A stretch of DNA of 64,000 nucleotides from Clytia hemisphaerica (taxonomy: Eukaryota > Cnidaria > Hydrozoa > Leptothecata > Clytiidae). The stretch spans positions 569,298-633,297 of the forward strand of contig CACVBU010000575.1 of the NCBI GenBank assembly GCA_902728285.1, given 5' to 3'. Numbering within the stretch: position 1 is the stretch's first letter; the number at the start of each line of letters is the position of its first letter. The notes beneath the pieces are model-generated. The model saw only the letters and a program-made list of their open reading frames with translations, had not been told where the DNA came from and made no database searches. Below, piece after piece: positions 12,453 through 24,300 of this stretch. A program made the position numbers and the translations under genes.

Positions 12453-12506
12453 GATCGGGTTGTCAACGCCTCGCTTATTCAGGAGTTTATGTTGACAACC
12501 GTCATA
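12453..12506 (-). promoter_or_regulatory. SECIS element of the SelW-like gene
   Basis: Read on the minus strand, AUGA (12502-12505) is followed by C and a perfect 10-bp helix GGTTGTCAAC / GTTGACAACC. The apical loop contains AUAAAC. On the 3' side CGAUC supplies the GA of the non-Watson-Crick quartet. AUGA to the loop AA is 13 nt, near the eukaryotic SECIS norm. Flanking sequence can form a weak lower helix. It lies about 280 nt after the stop codon of a gene with an in-frame UGA, where a selenoprotein SECIS should be. It was folded by eye only. Confidence 0.82.
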
Positions 12507-12644
12507 GGTACATGCTTGGTTGACCGAGGCATAAAATTTCTGATAAATAAACTTTAGAATAGATATCCTTGAATAGACATGACTCCAAAGATTTGTATGA
12601 TTACATTTGAACTGAAAAGTTGTATTTATAAGTTGCAAACAATC

Positions 12645-12742
12645 CCCAGCTGGCACACAACGTTGTTTTAACGTTCAAATAACGTTATTTGGACGTTAAG
12701 AATGTCACATGGACGTTGTTTTGACGTTGTGTGCCGTCTGGG
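12645..12742. mobile_element. ACGTT-rich foldback element
   Basis: The ends are CAGCTGGCACACAACGTTG and its near complement, with repeated AACGTT / TGGACGTT inside. Relatives occur at about 29157-29238, 43735-44092 and 63094-63330. It lies between the stop codon and the SECIS of the SelW-like gene, so it would be transcribed in that 3' UTR. Confidence 0.6.
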
Positions 12743-12782
12743 TCACCTCAAATCATACGTGATAAGGAGCTACTATCGAGAT

Positions 12783-15336
12783 CTATAATCTACAAATGTC
12801 GTCACTGCTTGATGAAAATAACGTCTTTGTTATGTCGTTATGTCGTCTACTGACTTGTCTGACGGGTTTTCCCTTTTGAGCGTTTTTGATTTGTTGAATA
12901 AGCTTCTTCATCACAGGGAAACCCCCTTGTGATAATTTGGAAAAGACAATTTGTCCGTTGACGGTAATTTCAAAGCAACCTGAAGAAATAATGAAGAATG
13001 GATGGTAAATACCTAGCACTGCATTCTGAAAAATTAAGTTCTTGATTTATTAAGGGGACTGATTCTCAATTTTAGGTGTTTAACACAAAGATAAGATTTT
13101 TGTCAAAAATCCGATAACCTCCAAGAAGAATGAAGGTTGACAATTTCATTATAAAGTGAGCCAACCGCATTTTCATAAAATTCGCCAAATTAAATCCTCG
13201 CCGAAATTTCAAAAATCGGCCATTCGCCAAATTTAACAAAAAGAGTATTATGTGAAAAACCACACCTTTTTAGTATACTTTGTAGTAATTTTCATATATT
13301 TAAGTGTCTCCAAATTCCCAATTCGCCAAATTAAATCCCCGCCAAATTTCACAAAATTGATCAATCGCCAAATTAAATCCACGCTAAAATAATCCACTTA
13401 AGGATAGTTCCAGTCTTATTCCCTAGTAGTGTTGATTTTCCAGAGAGTTTCAACCTCAAAGCTCCTTATCGACTTTCTCGTTTACTTAGCTGCTATAAGT
13501 TTGGATTTGTTTAGGTTTTGTAAATGTGTACAAGTTTAAGTTTTACCCTTACTGTTTCCTTAACTTGTTTTCTTATTCTCAGCCTGAGCAGTTCCTTAAA
13601 AATTCCGTATTTTTTGGGACCATTTTCAGCCTCAAGTTGCTTATAAACGTGTTCCTTACGAAAAAAACGTGTAGTAAGGTTAAATAGTTAAACAAAGATG
13701 TCTTTGATTGAAGTAAGAAGGAAATAAAACTTGTACAATTGAAATTTTCGGCCAAAGTGAAAAACATCATAATTTTTTATCTAATTATCAATATCCGAAC
13801 CCAATTAGATTTTTTGATGACGAGAAAATATCATGGTTTAAATATGTTTTTTGTTAGGAACAGAATGTATAGTTTGGGACAGGATCTTCTGACTGATGAT
13901 AAACTGTGATACATTCATTAGAATTTTCAAATCTAAGATTTACTCTTCAAGCGAATTTACGAGATATAACTCTCATCAAATTAGCTTTGTTATAAATGAT
14001 AAGATAAATGATAAATTGAGATAGCTCCATCACGAAAATGACATAGCATTTTAACTGGTAAACATGTTGATCCAAATTCACATAGAGTAATTAACGATTG
14101 AGGAGGGCTATATCTGCTTATTCATCGTTAAGACAATAAGTCACTCTCTAATTTTCATTTTAGAGAAAGAATATTTCTCGATGTTTTGAAAGAATAGTTT
14201 TTTTCAATATCGAATGAATGAAAGTTTCACAAGAACATAATTCTCGGATTTTATAAACTTTTGAAAATTTTGTGCAAAAATTGTACTTTGGCTAGGAGAA
14301 AGCGCTCACCAACTTCCATAAGTAAATCCAAAGTTCTGGGTACGAGATAGGCGATGCTATCGTCCGTTTAGAGGGTCAGTAAACGCGGGAAAGTACATAT
14401 GCGCAGAGTCGTGGCGGTTTACGGGAAAATATTGGCGGTAGAGCTTTGGAACAAAACACTGTAAACACCTCCGTCACTGTTTACTCTGCCCGAACTGACC
14501 TCCATTTTCAAATTTATCGCCCGCCTCCTGAATTATTCCCTTTTTAGTGATAATGTGTAGACGATAGTTTCGTCTAGGTAGGAGATTGAAAAGTACTTAC
14601 TAGTTCTTCCTTTCTTCCCTTTGACGGTCGTTTGTGGAATCTTCTTCTTTATTTGTGAGGCGTATTCCATGTAACGACCCAAGTATCCTCATATGGTTCT
14701 AATTAGAAGTAAAGAACTTAGTGTTAGTTTGATCGTTTGCGTGTAAGGACCCAATATCTATTACCTTAAGGGAACTTATTTTGGTGGGAACTAATTTTGA
14801 CGGGCGGAAAAAATCCTAAAAATTTTAAATTTTAGCGAAAAATTATTTTGGCTATTGATGAATTTTCTAAATTTTGGCGGGAACTAATACTTTGTCTAAA
14901 TTCGCCGAATTCGCCAAAATTAGTTCCCGCCGAAATAAGTTCCCTTAAGTACCCAAGTCGATTGAGTTTTCTCGACCGGTGGAGATAAAAATAACGGACT
15001 GAAACTCGATGTGGATTAATATTTTCATATTTTTTATGGCTGTCGATTTTAATTCTTTTATTTTCCAGTCGGAAAATTCAGTGGGGATGGGAAAAATAGT
15101 AAATATTTTACGGCGAGAATGGGTTTATTTGATTGTTTTCAGTGGGGACAAAAGTTGGAGGTTAATTTTCCACTGCGGACGATTTTTTTGCCAATTTTTC
15201 CGCAGTAGGTCTGTGAGAACGAAAGATAGTATCAGAGACCAGTAGTAGCTTACCCATATTCGATTTGAACATTAACGTTATAAAGAGTGAATGCTTTCTT
15301 GGATGGGATACACAATAACTCTTTGATAAACTGCAT
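12783..15336 (-). CDS. SelW/MIEN1-like selenoprotein (Rdx family) with in-frame UGA
   Basis: Minus-strand exons are 15254-15336, 14601-14698 and 12783-12979. They total 378 nt and phases fit (2 then 1). The thioredoxin-like Rdx fold runs from strand VNVQIEY into the redox loop, then GYLGRYMEYASQIKKKIP, GRTS, CFEITVNGQIVFSKLSQGGF and a helix ending NAQKGKPV. The UGA codon (14689-14691) falls exactly at the selenocysteine of SelW (U-G-Y), and a SECIS lies downstream at 12453-12506. SelW-type proteins are small selenium-containing thiol oxidoreductases; MIEN1 is the closest resemblance in the second half. The usual CxxU reads G-T-I-U here, so the partner Cys is missing. A C-terminal tail of about 25 residues exceeds SelW. 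The start ATG at 15336 gives an N-terminal extension and is the least certain part. Confidence 0.85.
13050..13404. repeat. Degenerate CCTTAAG-family MITE
   Basis: Repeated CGCCAAATTAAATCC phrases end in TCCACTTAAGG near 13395. This matches the internal pattern and right end of the intact element at 34407-34702. The left end is eroded. It is in intron 2 of the SelW-like gene. Confidence 0.5.
14764..14949. mobile_element. 186-bp MITE (CCTTAAG family)
   Basis: The terminal repeats are CCTTAAGGGAACTTATTTTG and complement, with TA on both sides (14762-14763, 14950-14951). The interior has more inverted GGCGGGAACTAAT motifs. It lies in intron 1 of the SelW-like gene. The element at 34407-34702 has related ends. 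Confidence 0.75.
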
Positions 15337-17525
15337 CACTAACTTTACAACCAATTCTTCTCCTTCTTTCCAGCCACTTCTCCACAAATTCTTATGAAAT
15401 CACAATCAATATTCAGTCTTGGTCTGTTCAGAAAGTCTTTTGACACACACACAAACTCTCCAAAGTAAGGCCTGCTGGTTATAAACCATGAACCAGGCTG
15501 GTAGCAACTCGTTCACTCAAGTTGTCACTGTTACTGTCAGCTTTGTTTAGACAAAGCGTCTATCAACCACTTGAGTCCTTGATTGTGAGCTTTTGTCGGT
15601 TAAAGTACAATTAGTTTAAACAACAAAGCTTCGTTTTCTACAACCTTATTCTCTCTGAACGATCGATCACTCTTTATATTTACGTGATCGATATTCACTT
15701 TCGTTCTGGAACATACTTTTATTTGTTTGTGAGCCATTTAAATACTTTCACATCATCAGCGATGACACAGCAAATGTATCTGTTGTTGTATAATAATATT
15801 CTGAAGTTTTCTCTATAAGAACAAATTAGAAATTTAATTAAAAGAAAGGTCAATAGTTCGGAGCCTTATTTGGATACAAAAGCAAAGTATACTCCTCAAA
15901 TTAGCCGTAAATCTATGTAAGGGTCTCTCGTGCTCCAAAAGGGCTGTTGTAAAGATTTTAGATTTCAAAAGTACCAAAAGTTATGCCTCCTTGTAAGGAA
16001 TCGAAAGTCTCTGAGTTGTAGGAATGTGTAAGAATAATTTCAGCTGAGTTCCTCATCTTTTCTTATAATCATAAACCGTTTACAAAAGCACCCTCCTCGT
16101 TTAATATGCCGATAAAAATGACTCTCCTCCGTCTATTTCTTTTCAAAGAAAATTGGCTTCGGATACAAGTCTATGATAAATTAGATTTCCAACTAGGCAA
16201 AAATTGTCCAACGAAAGGGCGGGCGAATTGATTCAATTTTCTTAATTTTGTTAAGTCATATCGAATTAGATATAAAGCAAGCAGATCCAATTACTTAAAG
16301 TAAATACATGTTAGGTATCGAGTATCTATTGAGCAAAGAAATTTCGACGCTATTCTAATTTCAAATGCATTACACGCATGATGTTGCGTAATTGATCTCA
16401 AAGTTATTTGGACGCGCATGCGTTGACCGAATTGACTCAGCAATATCTATTGGCAATATTTCTGTCGTATCCGGAGCTTAACGCTTCCGCCCGGCGGATA
16501 AACCTACACAAAAAAGTTCACCCTCAAGTTCAATCTCAGATGATGTTATCGTCCGTTACAGTGATAGTAAAGGCGGGAAAATATGGGGGTATGGCCATTG
16601 AGTTTCAAGCCCGAAGGGCTAGAGGTCAATCTCTAACCTTTCTCAGGCAAGAAAAATTGAAGCCTTAAAATATGCGCCGTATTTTTGATGACGGATTGAA
16701 TCTAGCAATTCCTTTGTTTTCGAGTGAGATATTTTTCAAAATGAAGCGGTAAATTTTAGTTTCAATCTGTAATTTGTGTAAAAACCAGGCGGGTCGCTTA
16801 AGGCCACGCAACTTTGGTAGGATTTGTTGGCTTCAAATCCTACCAAAGAGATTGACCTCTAGCCCTTCGGGCTTGAAACTCAATGGGTATGGCAGTATGG
16901 CGGTATACGGAGAAAAAAACCGGCGGGAGAGTTTGAAGAGGCAAACTCTACCGACTGTAAACTTTTTCAGCAAAAAAGCCTGTTTGCGAATTTTCTTCGG
17001 CTTTGTGCTTATTTCTTAGACAGTGATTTGTCTTAGACTGCGAGTCTACTTTCAATCTCAGCAGTTTCCTCTCTCGAGATCTCTCTCACAACTAGTTTTC
17101 AACCTAGATTTTTTCCAGAGTTAAAAGTTTTAGACCATTCTCAATTATGCCTTCAATATATTAAATTTGTTCTGGTTTTTTTCCGATACCGAACCAGTTT
17201 TAGGTCCAAAATACCAAAATGATCTTGTAAGGTTACCGAAAATGCGAAGTAAAAATGGTCGATTCCAGTAGTCCCGAATTCTCGTACTCCGCCGCCACCT
17301 AGATTTACGTGTGTTGATTAGCTCAGTTTAGTTTTAGCGCATGCTCAATGCGTCTTCACAAGCGGATGCTTTAACGCGTAAGGGACGAACGAACAACGTA
17401 ACAACTGACATACAGTTGACTTTAATTCGATTTTCAAGGAAGATTGGAATTTTTATCGAAAAAGATCGCGAGCGTATCGAAAAGTAGAGCCTCATCTGTG
17501 ACTTGTTGATGGTGACTTCCAATGC
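15337..17525. other. Intergenic region with a foldback repeat
   Basis: No gene is recognised. An inverted repeat (arms about 16591-16640 and 16846-16895, core TCAAGCCCGAAGGGCTAGAG) marks one MITE-like element. Short phrases around GATGCTATCGTCCGT recur here, at 14350 and at 18598. The promoter of the SelW-like gene should lie just above 15336, but I see no clear motif. Confidence 0.4.
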
Positions 17526-17611
17526 ATGTTTTTTTTATAAGCAAGTGTCTTCCCCTTGGTCAGGTTCGTGTATGCTTAAGCTTTCAAAGTATTCAGACAT
17601 AGCATACGCTT
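17526..17611 (-). repeat. Truncated copy of the ACATGTTTTTTTTATAAGC MITE
   Basis: The segment is the reverse complement of one end of the intact element at 23155-23538. It is cut off by the element starting at 17616. Confidence 0.55.
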
Positions 17612-17615
17612 ATTA

Positions 17616-18188
17616 GCGAGGTTAAGCACTGGTTTATTTTGACCGTAAAGTGCGATACCGTAGGCGTAGCCGTTAAGTGCGATACCATGCAAGTGAAATC
17701 TTATGTAAGGGCCAGGGCAAACCAGTCCAACATTTCATCCAACATGATTTTCCAATGTTGGATGAAATGTTTGATGGAAAAACTTGCGTTGGATAAAGTG
17801 AAAATCAAGGCCAGGGCAAACCGATCCAACATTTCATCCGACATGACTTGGAAAAAATGAAAATTAAAAAACATAGAGAAAAAAGTACCACCAAACCAAT
17901 CCAAAATTGCACAATTCAATGAGAGAGCTTCTTTGATCTCGCCGCAAATGTTGGATGAAATGTTTGATGGCGATCAAACTTCATCCAAAACCGTCCAACA
18001 CGATTTTTTTCTTCTATTTTTGAATTTTCATCTTTTTCCAAAAATTTGAATTGACGCAAACCAGTCCAACATTTCATTCAACATCAGAAAAAAGGCATGT
18101 TGGATGAAATGTTGGATCGGTTTGCCCTGGCCTTAAAGGCCTACGATATCGCATTGAACGGTCTAAATAAACACTTACTTAACCTCGC
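17616..18188. mobile_element. 573-bp foldback MITE with internal repeats
   Basis: Terminal repeats GCGAGGTTAAG and complement are flanked by TA (17614-17615, 18189-18190). Inside, the phrase CCAACATTTCATCCAACAT recurs in both orientations, next to GGCCAGGGCAAACC, several times. Confidence 0.75.
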
Positions 18189-18189
18189 T

Positions 18190-21100
18190 ATTGTATGCTT
18201 TTTAGTTTAGATAATGAGACTGCGTTCCAAGAAAATCAAAATATCTTCCTCTAACGAATCAAAAAATATATGCTGAGCCATTAGGCGTCTTTAAAAAAAG
18301 ATATTTAAAGCTGCCACATTTAATTCCGCTTATTTACTTCACAATGACTGAGCATAAACATTAATACGCAGGCTAATTATTACATAATGAGAATCACAAT
18401 GATACAAAGAGAAACACAGCTTAATATCTTTTCCCATAAATTCTTTATCAATTTTTTTGTAGAGTCACCCCGACAACTTCTTTTTGAAGGTAGTATTATT
18501 TTAATTAAGGCGGTAAATTGTTACATTTTCTTAATTGGAGCGGTCTGGCAAAGCTGCAGACATCTTCCCCGTCCCGAATTAGGTCTATATATAGACGATG
18601 CTATCGTCCGTATAATATATTATTATGATATAACATAGTTTGTATATTATAAAACGTAATATGTTGCGCGGCGGATAGATTCTGTGTAAGACAACAGCTA
18701 CTCCCGAAAAAAACTCCCGTCTTCACGTTTGTTACGTTATTTTTAAACGAAGACATGCCACCGAAAGATTTTAAGGCCTAGCGTAGTGACCTTCAAAGTT
18801 ATATAATATAAATGCTTTCGAAAAATGAACGAGAAAGGTAGTGTTAATTTGTGTTGTGTGTTTATCATAGGAAATAAGTGATATATCAGATATCTTAGGC
18901 TATAAGTTTTAGCTACAGTCTCTCAATTTATATCTGGGATATTTCACATGATGAAGATCCTCACTGTCAGAGTTGAGTTCGCAGTCATTTCCAGACTTAT
19001 ATTAGCGAGTTTATGTATTTTTCACCTTTGAGGACGGCGCGGAGTGGCTGAAGTGATTTGGAAATAAACCAGCAGTTCTGGCCCACAAATTCGAAGACGG
19101 GAAAAGTGTTTTTTTTACCTTCGTCCTCAGTTGATCAGGATCTAGACAGATCAAACACTAACCATCTTCTTCGTACACGCTTTTTCATAAGAATGGTGTA
19201 AATCTATTTCATCATGGATATTCTAAACTTTTTTGGGGAAATCATCCTAAAATATTCTTACAGCATTCTTAGGTTAGGATCCTAATTAAGACTAGATTTA
19301 ACATTTAGTACAAACGTCTCAAGCATAAAATGGCATTTTTGTGAAAGGAGTTTGCCTTACTTGGGGGTAATTGACAAATTATAATTACAAATGAAAACGA
19401 AAATGCTCTAAAAATGGCATTCTTAGCTTGAATAGCAAAATTCTATGATGTGATATTCTTAGCATTATTCTTATTTTTTTCATCATCATCATCATCCTTC
19501 GACCTAGGTCGCAATTTCCGAAATACCAAATAATTTTGCTAAAATTTCCGAGATTCCTTAAAAAAATACTTGGAGTTCCGATACCGATTTTTTGGATATT
19601 TTTCCTCGTTTTGACTAATTTTTCATCAAATTTGATTTTTCATGTATGAATTCCGAAAAAGGGGGATAAAAACTTTATAATACCGAAATTCCAAAGCAAA
19701 AATTCATGGATTTCCGATACCGAAACAATTTCAGCATTCCGAAATGCCGAAGGAATTTGCCCGATTTCCGAAATTCCGAAGAAAAATGGGTTGATTTCCG
19801 CAATTCCGAAATACCGTACGCCCCCCCACGATAAGTAACCTGGTGTAATTTGACAGGCTCCAATTTTTTGGCTTTGCTTGAGGTGGTAGCAAATCCATAC
19901 TACTAGATCCAGTCTTTTTTTAAAGAAAAACAAACAAAAAACCATGACCAATTGACCTTTTCTTGTTTTTATTATAGTTTCATAAACTTTGATGGGATTT
20001 TAGAAAAAATGTTATTGTTTTGATGTTTCTTATAATTTTTGAAGAAACGAAAATGAAAAAATTCAAGTCGCAGCAAAACACAAATACATAAAGGGGAGAC
20101 GGATTTTCATCTCGCTAAAATGTTGAAATGTTTCTGAGTAAAAATATTTGTTGGGGGGACCGGCCTAATATAAAACATGTGTCTAGTATAAAACGGGAAC
20201 ACTTAATATAAGACTAAACCTTTAATTGCTCGTTTTTTCCAAATTTTCCTTTTCTCCAAAAATAGTCTGGAGAACTCTAGCAGAGTCATAGTGAATTGCA
20301 ATAAATAAGTAAATTGTGCGATTACATGTTCTTTTATAAGAACATTCAAGCTTTCGGATATTCTTAATTTTTGAGTTTTCAGCCCAAAACAGTTCTTAAG
20401 TCTTCTTATATTAGTACTTCTGTGTTTTTCCAAAGAACCAAAGAAATTGGGTGTTTAAGATTATCGGCAAAGCCTTAAAAATTGTTTTAAGATTGTTCTT
20501 AATATATAGGGAATCGAAACTTTATGTTCTTTAAAAAACCATGTATCTAACGTTTAATACTGAACAGAACGGAGACACCACAAATTGCATTCGCCCGTGT
20601 CATTCTTCCATGATCTTGCAAAAAAACTTAAATTGGCAGTTGATTAGAAAGAAATGGAAAACATCATGTACAGATTTAACTTCATTTCCTTCTTGTTGAA
20701 GAAAAATTTGTCATTCAAAAGATTCTCACGCAAAAAGGCGGTCAAGTTGACTCGTTTTTTATAAGAACAAAAAATATAAGAGCACAAGGCTTTGATTGCC
20801 GAAAAAAAGTTGAAAAACCTTACAAGGCTTTGTGGACTCATCCAATTTCTTAGGGAATCGAACAAAAATACTCACTAAATGGTCAAAATAAGAACATTTT
20901 AAAAAAAATTTTTGTCTTAAAACTCAAAAAGTTTAAGCACAACCGTAGGTTTTAAAAAGTTTTGGATGTTCTTATGACAAAAACATGTAGTTCATTGAAT
21001 TCTCCTTCCACTCGGGTCGGGGGCAACAATTTTAGTAACATACATAAAACTAATCAAAATACTCGGGGTTTCAGGTTATAGTCATATATTGCTGCCATAT

Positions 21101-21327
21101 AATTCAGAATCAATGCTTTTAATATTAACCGAACAACATTTTATAAGTTTCAAATGTATTCTTTAGAGCCTATGCGAGAACCAGGAAGCATAAATGCATT
21201 AATTTCCTAACAGAGCCTGGTTTTTATAGACTAACAAGAATGAATACTTACTGCCTTAGGGGGGAGAGTATGTTATAGGGAGCTTATGAAAACCGTGCTA
21301 TATCTATCGCATACAAGGTCTTTTAAA
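18190..21327. other. Intergenic region, no gene seen
   Basis: Neither strand shows a splice-bounded coding pattern. A GAAATTCCGA-rich degenerate array lies at about 19510-19820, with a short (CAT)n at about 19480. Segment 20150-20225 resembles one end of the MITE at 27177-27412. The 3' end of the astacin gene lies at the right edge. Confidence 0.4.
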
Positions 21328-24300
21328 TCAACAGAAGCCACAAGATTTAGGACAGTTCAATTTCATCCAATTCTTATTATCAGATGCAGTGCAGAAACCT
21401 CTTTGTCGCCAGTAAGGACACATATCTTTATATTTGTCGACGCAACACGTTTTTTGGCAGTTGGTTTTCACCCAAGAATTCTTGCAATATTTCGGTAACA
21501 GGAAGCAGAATTCGTAGTTGTCTTTGAAGCCTGAAAAATGAGAGAAAACAACGATGATCAAAGTACGGTAGAGTCTCCATATCTCGAACACGCAAGGGGA
21601 GCACAAATTAGTTCGAGTTCGAATTATGATGGAGTTTATAACGTAGTATAATGTTTATAAGGCATTGTTAACTGAAGGAACGAGAAAACTTGTTCGAATT
21701 ATAGAGGTTCGAGTTGAAGAGACTCCATTGCATAATCTTTCACCTCAAACAAAAATATAAATGAAATATTTACATAAATTGATACATTTGGAAATATTCA
21801 GGGGATTTTAATGTCTAGCATGCAAAATTGATAAAGGAAATCAGACTTAATTTTGAACAAAACCTAAGAAGAAATTAAGAACAATCCCAACCTCATTTTT
21901 TTTGAAAAGGCTAAGAAGCCAATAAGTCAAAATAGAGAAAAAATAAGACCGGATCTAAAATTTGATTTAAAAAATTGTGCAGCCCAAGTCACTCACATAG
22001 GTTAGAGTCAGACAGTTTTCATGGCCAATAGTAAGATTATACCTGATCCACCACCACCACCACCACCACCACCACCACCACCCCACCACCCCGCCTCCGC
22101 CAGTGTTTTTGCAATTATAATATTTGTTCAATTGCGCGATATCGATCTTACTAAAACCACTTCTTTGTCCGAGTACTTCATTGTAGTTGGATAACGATTG
22201 GATTGTTTTTCGTCCGTTGATTGAAAAAGCGTAACTGATGAAAACGAACAAGTAATGTCGTTTATAATCCGTGTAATAAAGAACAAAAAAGTACCCTACT
22301 TATATATTTAACAATCCTAAATTTCTTTTAACAAACAGTCCGTACCCCCTATTGATATCCCGGATATCCAGGGGGTTAACGATTTTTGTTTAAAAGTGGA
22401 TATCCAGGGGGTTAGATATCTACAAGGGAGCGGATATAGAGGGGTAAAGTGTCATTTCAAGTAAAAAATACGACATCCAGGGGTAATCATCTTTATAAGA
22501 GAGGATATCCAGGGAGGTTGAACATATTTTTAAGAGTGAATATCCAGGGGGTTCGATAGAATTTTTTTTGGAAAAGCCCAATCGATCTGATTTGTTGGAA
22601 CTCAAAATGATGATGCATTTTACCTAAATCAACCAATCAGGGCTCAGAAAAAGCATTTGGTTGTTAAGGGAAATTTTGGATTGTTATAGGTAAGTACGGT
22701 AGTGCCTCAAAGTAGAAATATAATATCGTTTGTAATCCGTGTAAAAGAGTAATATGAGTGATATACGAAAATACCATAATTGATACGAATTAATATCAAT
22801 TTGTATAAACTCAAGATAAACTACATTTTGTCCCTTCCATTATTTTTGTTTATTTGTATTATGTCTGAATTTGACGTCTAGCACACTAAGGTAGTCTCAA
22901 AGTGGTTTTTTATATTGTGTAAAAACCACCCATTACTTTTGTCACAACCTGTCTGTCTGCCCGCAGAATGGGGCAAAGGATTCTTGATGAACTTACTTCC
23001 CATAATGCATCACGCTTTTTTTATCGTAAGCTTCACCCAATGTCGAGGCTTGTCCTGATTGATATTTCTGAAAATTGTACCACATGGCTATATGAAGAAA
23101 AGTGACAATGAGTTTTCCATTTTTAATTTAGAGTGTGATGCATGTAGTCGAATACATGTTTTTTTATAAGCATAACGCTTATAAGCATATGAAGGCTCAG
23201 ATTTGCAGATTTCCTAAGCATAACATAAGGATATACGCTAGCCTGAAATATTTTTCAAGTAGTCAATCTCTTTCTATTCAAAAAGGTTTGCAAGTGGTCA
23301 AGTAAAAAAAGACATTCCACGGCTAGCCACATTCCACTGCTCAAAAATTTAAATGCTTTTTGAATCAAATATTAACAAAATTTTAAAGATTTTACTAAAA
23401 GATTTGGTTGGGTGAATCAAAAGCATATATAATAATTCTTAAGCATATAATAAGCATATTCTATGTCTGGATGCTTTGAAAGCTTAAGCATACTCGAGCC
23501 TGACCAAGGGGCATACACTTGCTTATAAAAAAAACATGTACACCTAGATGTCGAACCTTAGCGTCGGGATGACTTTTGAAGGTAATGATAATAAATTCAT
23601 ATAGAAAGGCATTCTTCCTCTAAAAAACCCAAATAAATTTCCACCAATCTCTATTCCATTTGAGAGACGTTTTCCTGAGTCTCTGTGGTGGGAGTGCTAA
23701 CTATTTTTAGCAATTGAATAGCTCAGCTAAGTTGACGTTTCTGAATATCTTATATTTTTCACAAGAGCGATTCTACGAATGTATTTTCAAAAACGTAGTC
23801 GAAAAGAGGCCAGTCTCCTTGAAAGCTGATCGCGCTGCTAAGGGTTGGCACTTAAGACAGAAAGCAACTTAGTAATCGAAGCTAAAGATTGCTATAGATA
23901 ATTTTCTCGAAACATATCAAAATTATCTAATCAAATTATGTAATTTTTTCCTTGGAAAATACAGACAATGTCTTAATCAAAATGTTCCATTCATTATACA
24001 AGAAAATATTATTGTTCATTTTCCTTGGAAAATGCAACAAAATCGTATACATATTTCCCATAAAAGTAAAAAAAACCCATTTAATTTCTAAAAAATGACA
24101 GGTAGCAAAGCGAGCTTAATTATTATGTCAAAGAGTCGTCTCGGACGAAAGACTCACAAAACGGTAAATTTAAAGAACTTTTTGGGAACAATTTTAGGCT
24201 TGAAACTCAAAACGTTAGGAAAATTCGAAGGCTTCAGGAATTTAAATACAAATAAAATAACAATAATAAAACCGTATACATGATAAACGATGACACTTAC

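Noticed and set aside
14689..14691. UGA as a true stop, making the SelW-like gene a pseudogene
   Set aside because: Frame and family similarity continue on both sides, splice phases fit, and a SECIS is present; a decayed gene would not be expected to keep all of these.
22046..22110. Trp-run protein segment
   Set aside because: It is the microsatellite read in the protease frame; the downstream ShK exon does not fit that frame, so a real poly-Trp stretch is unlikely.
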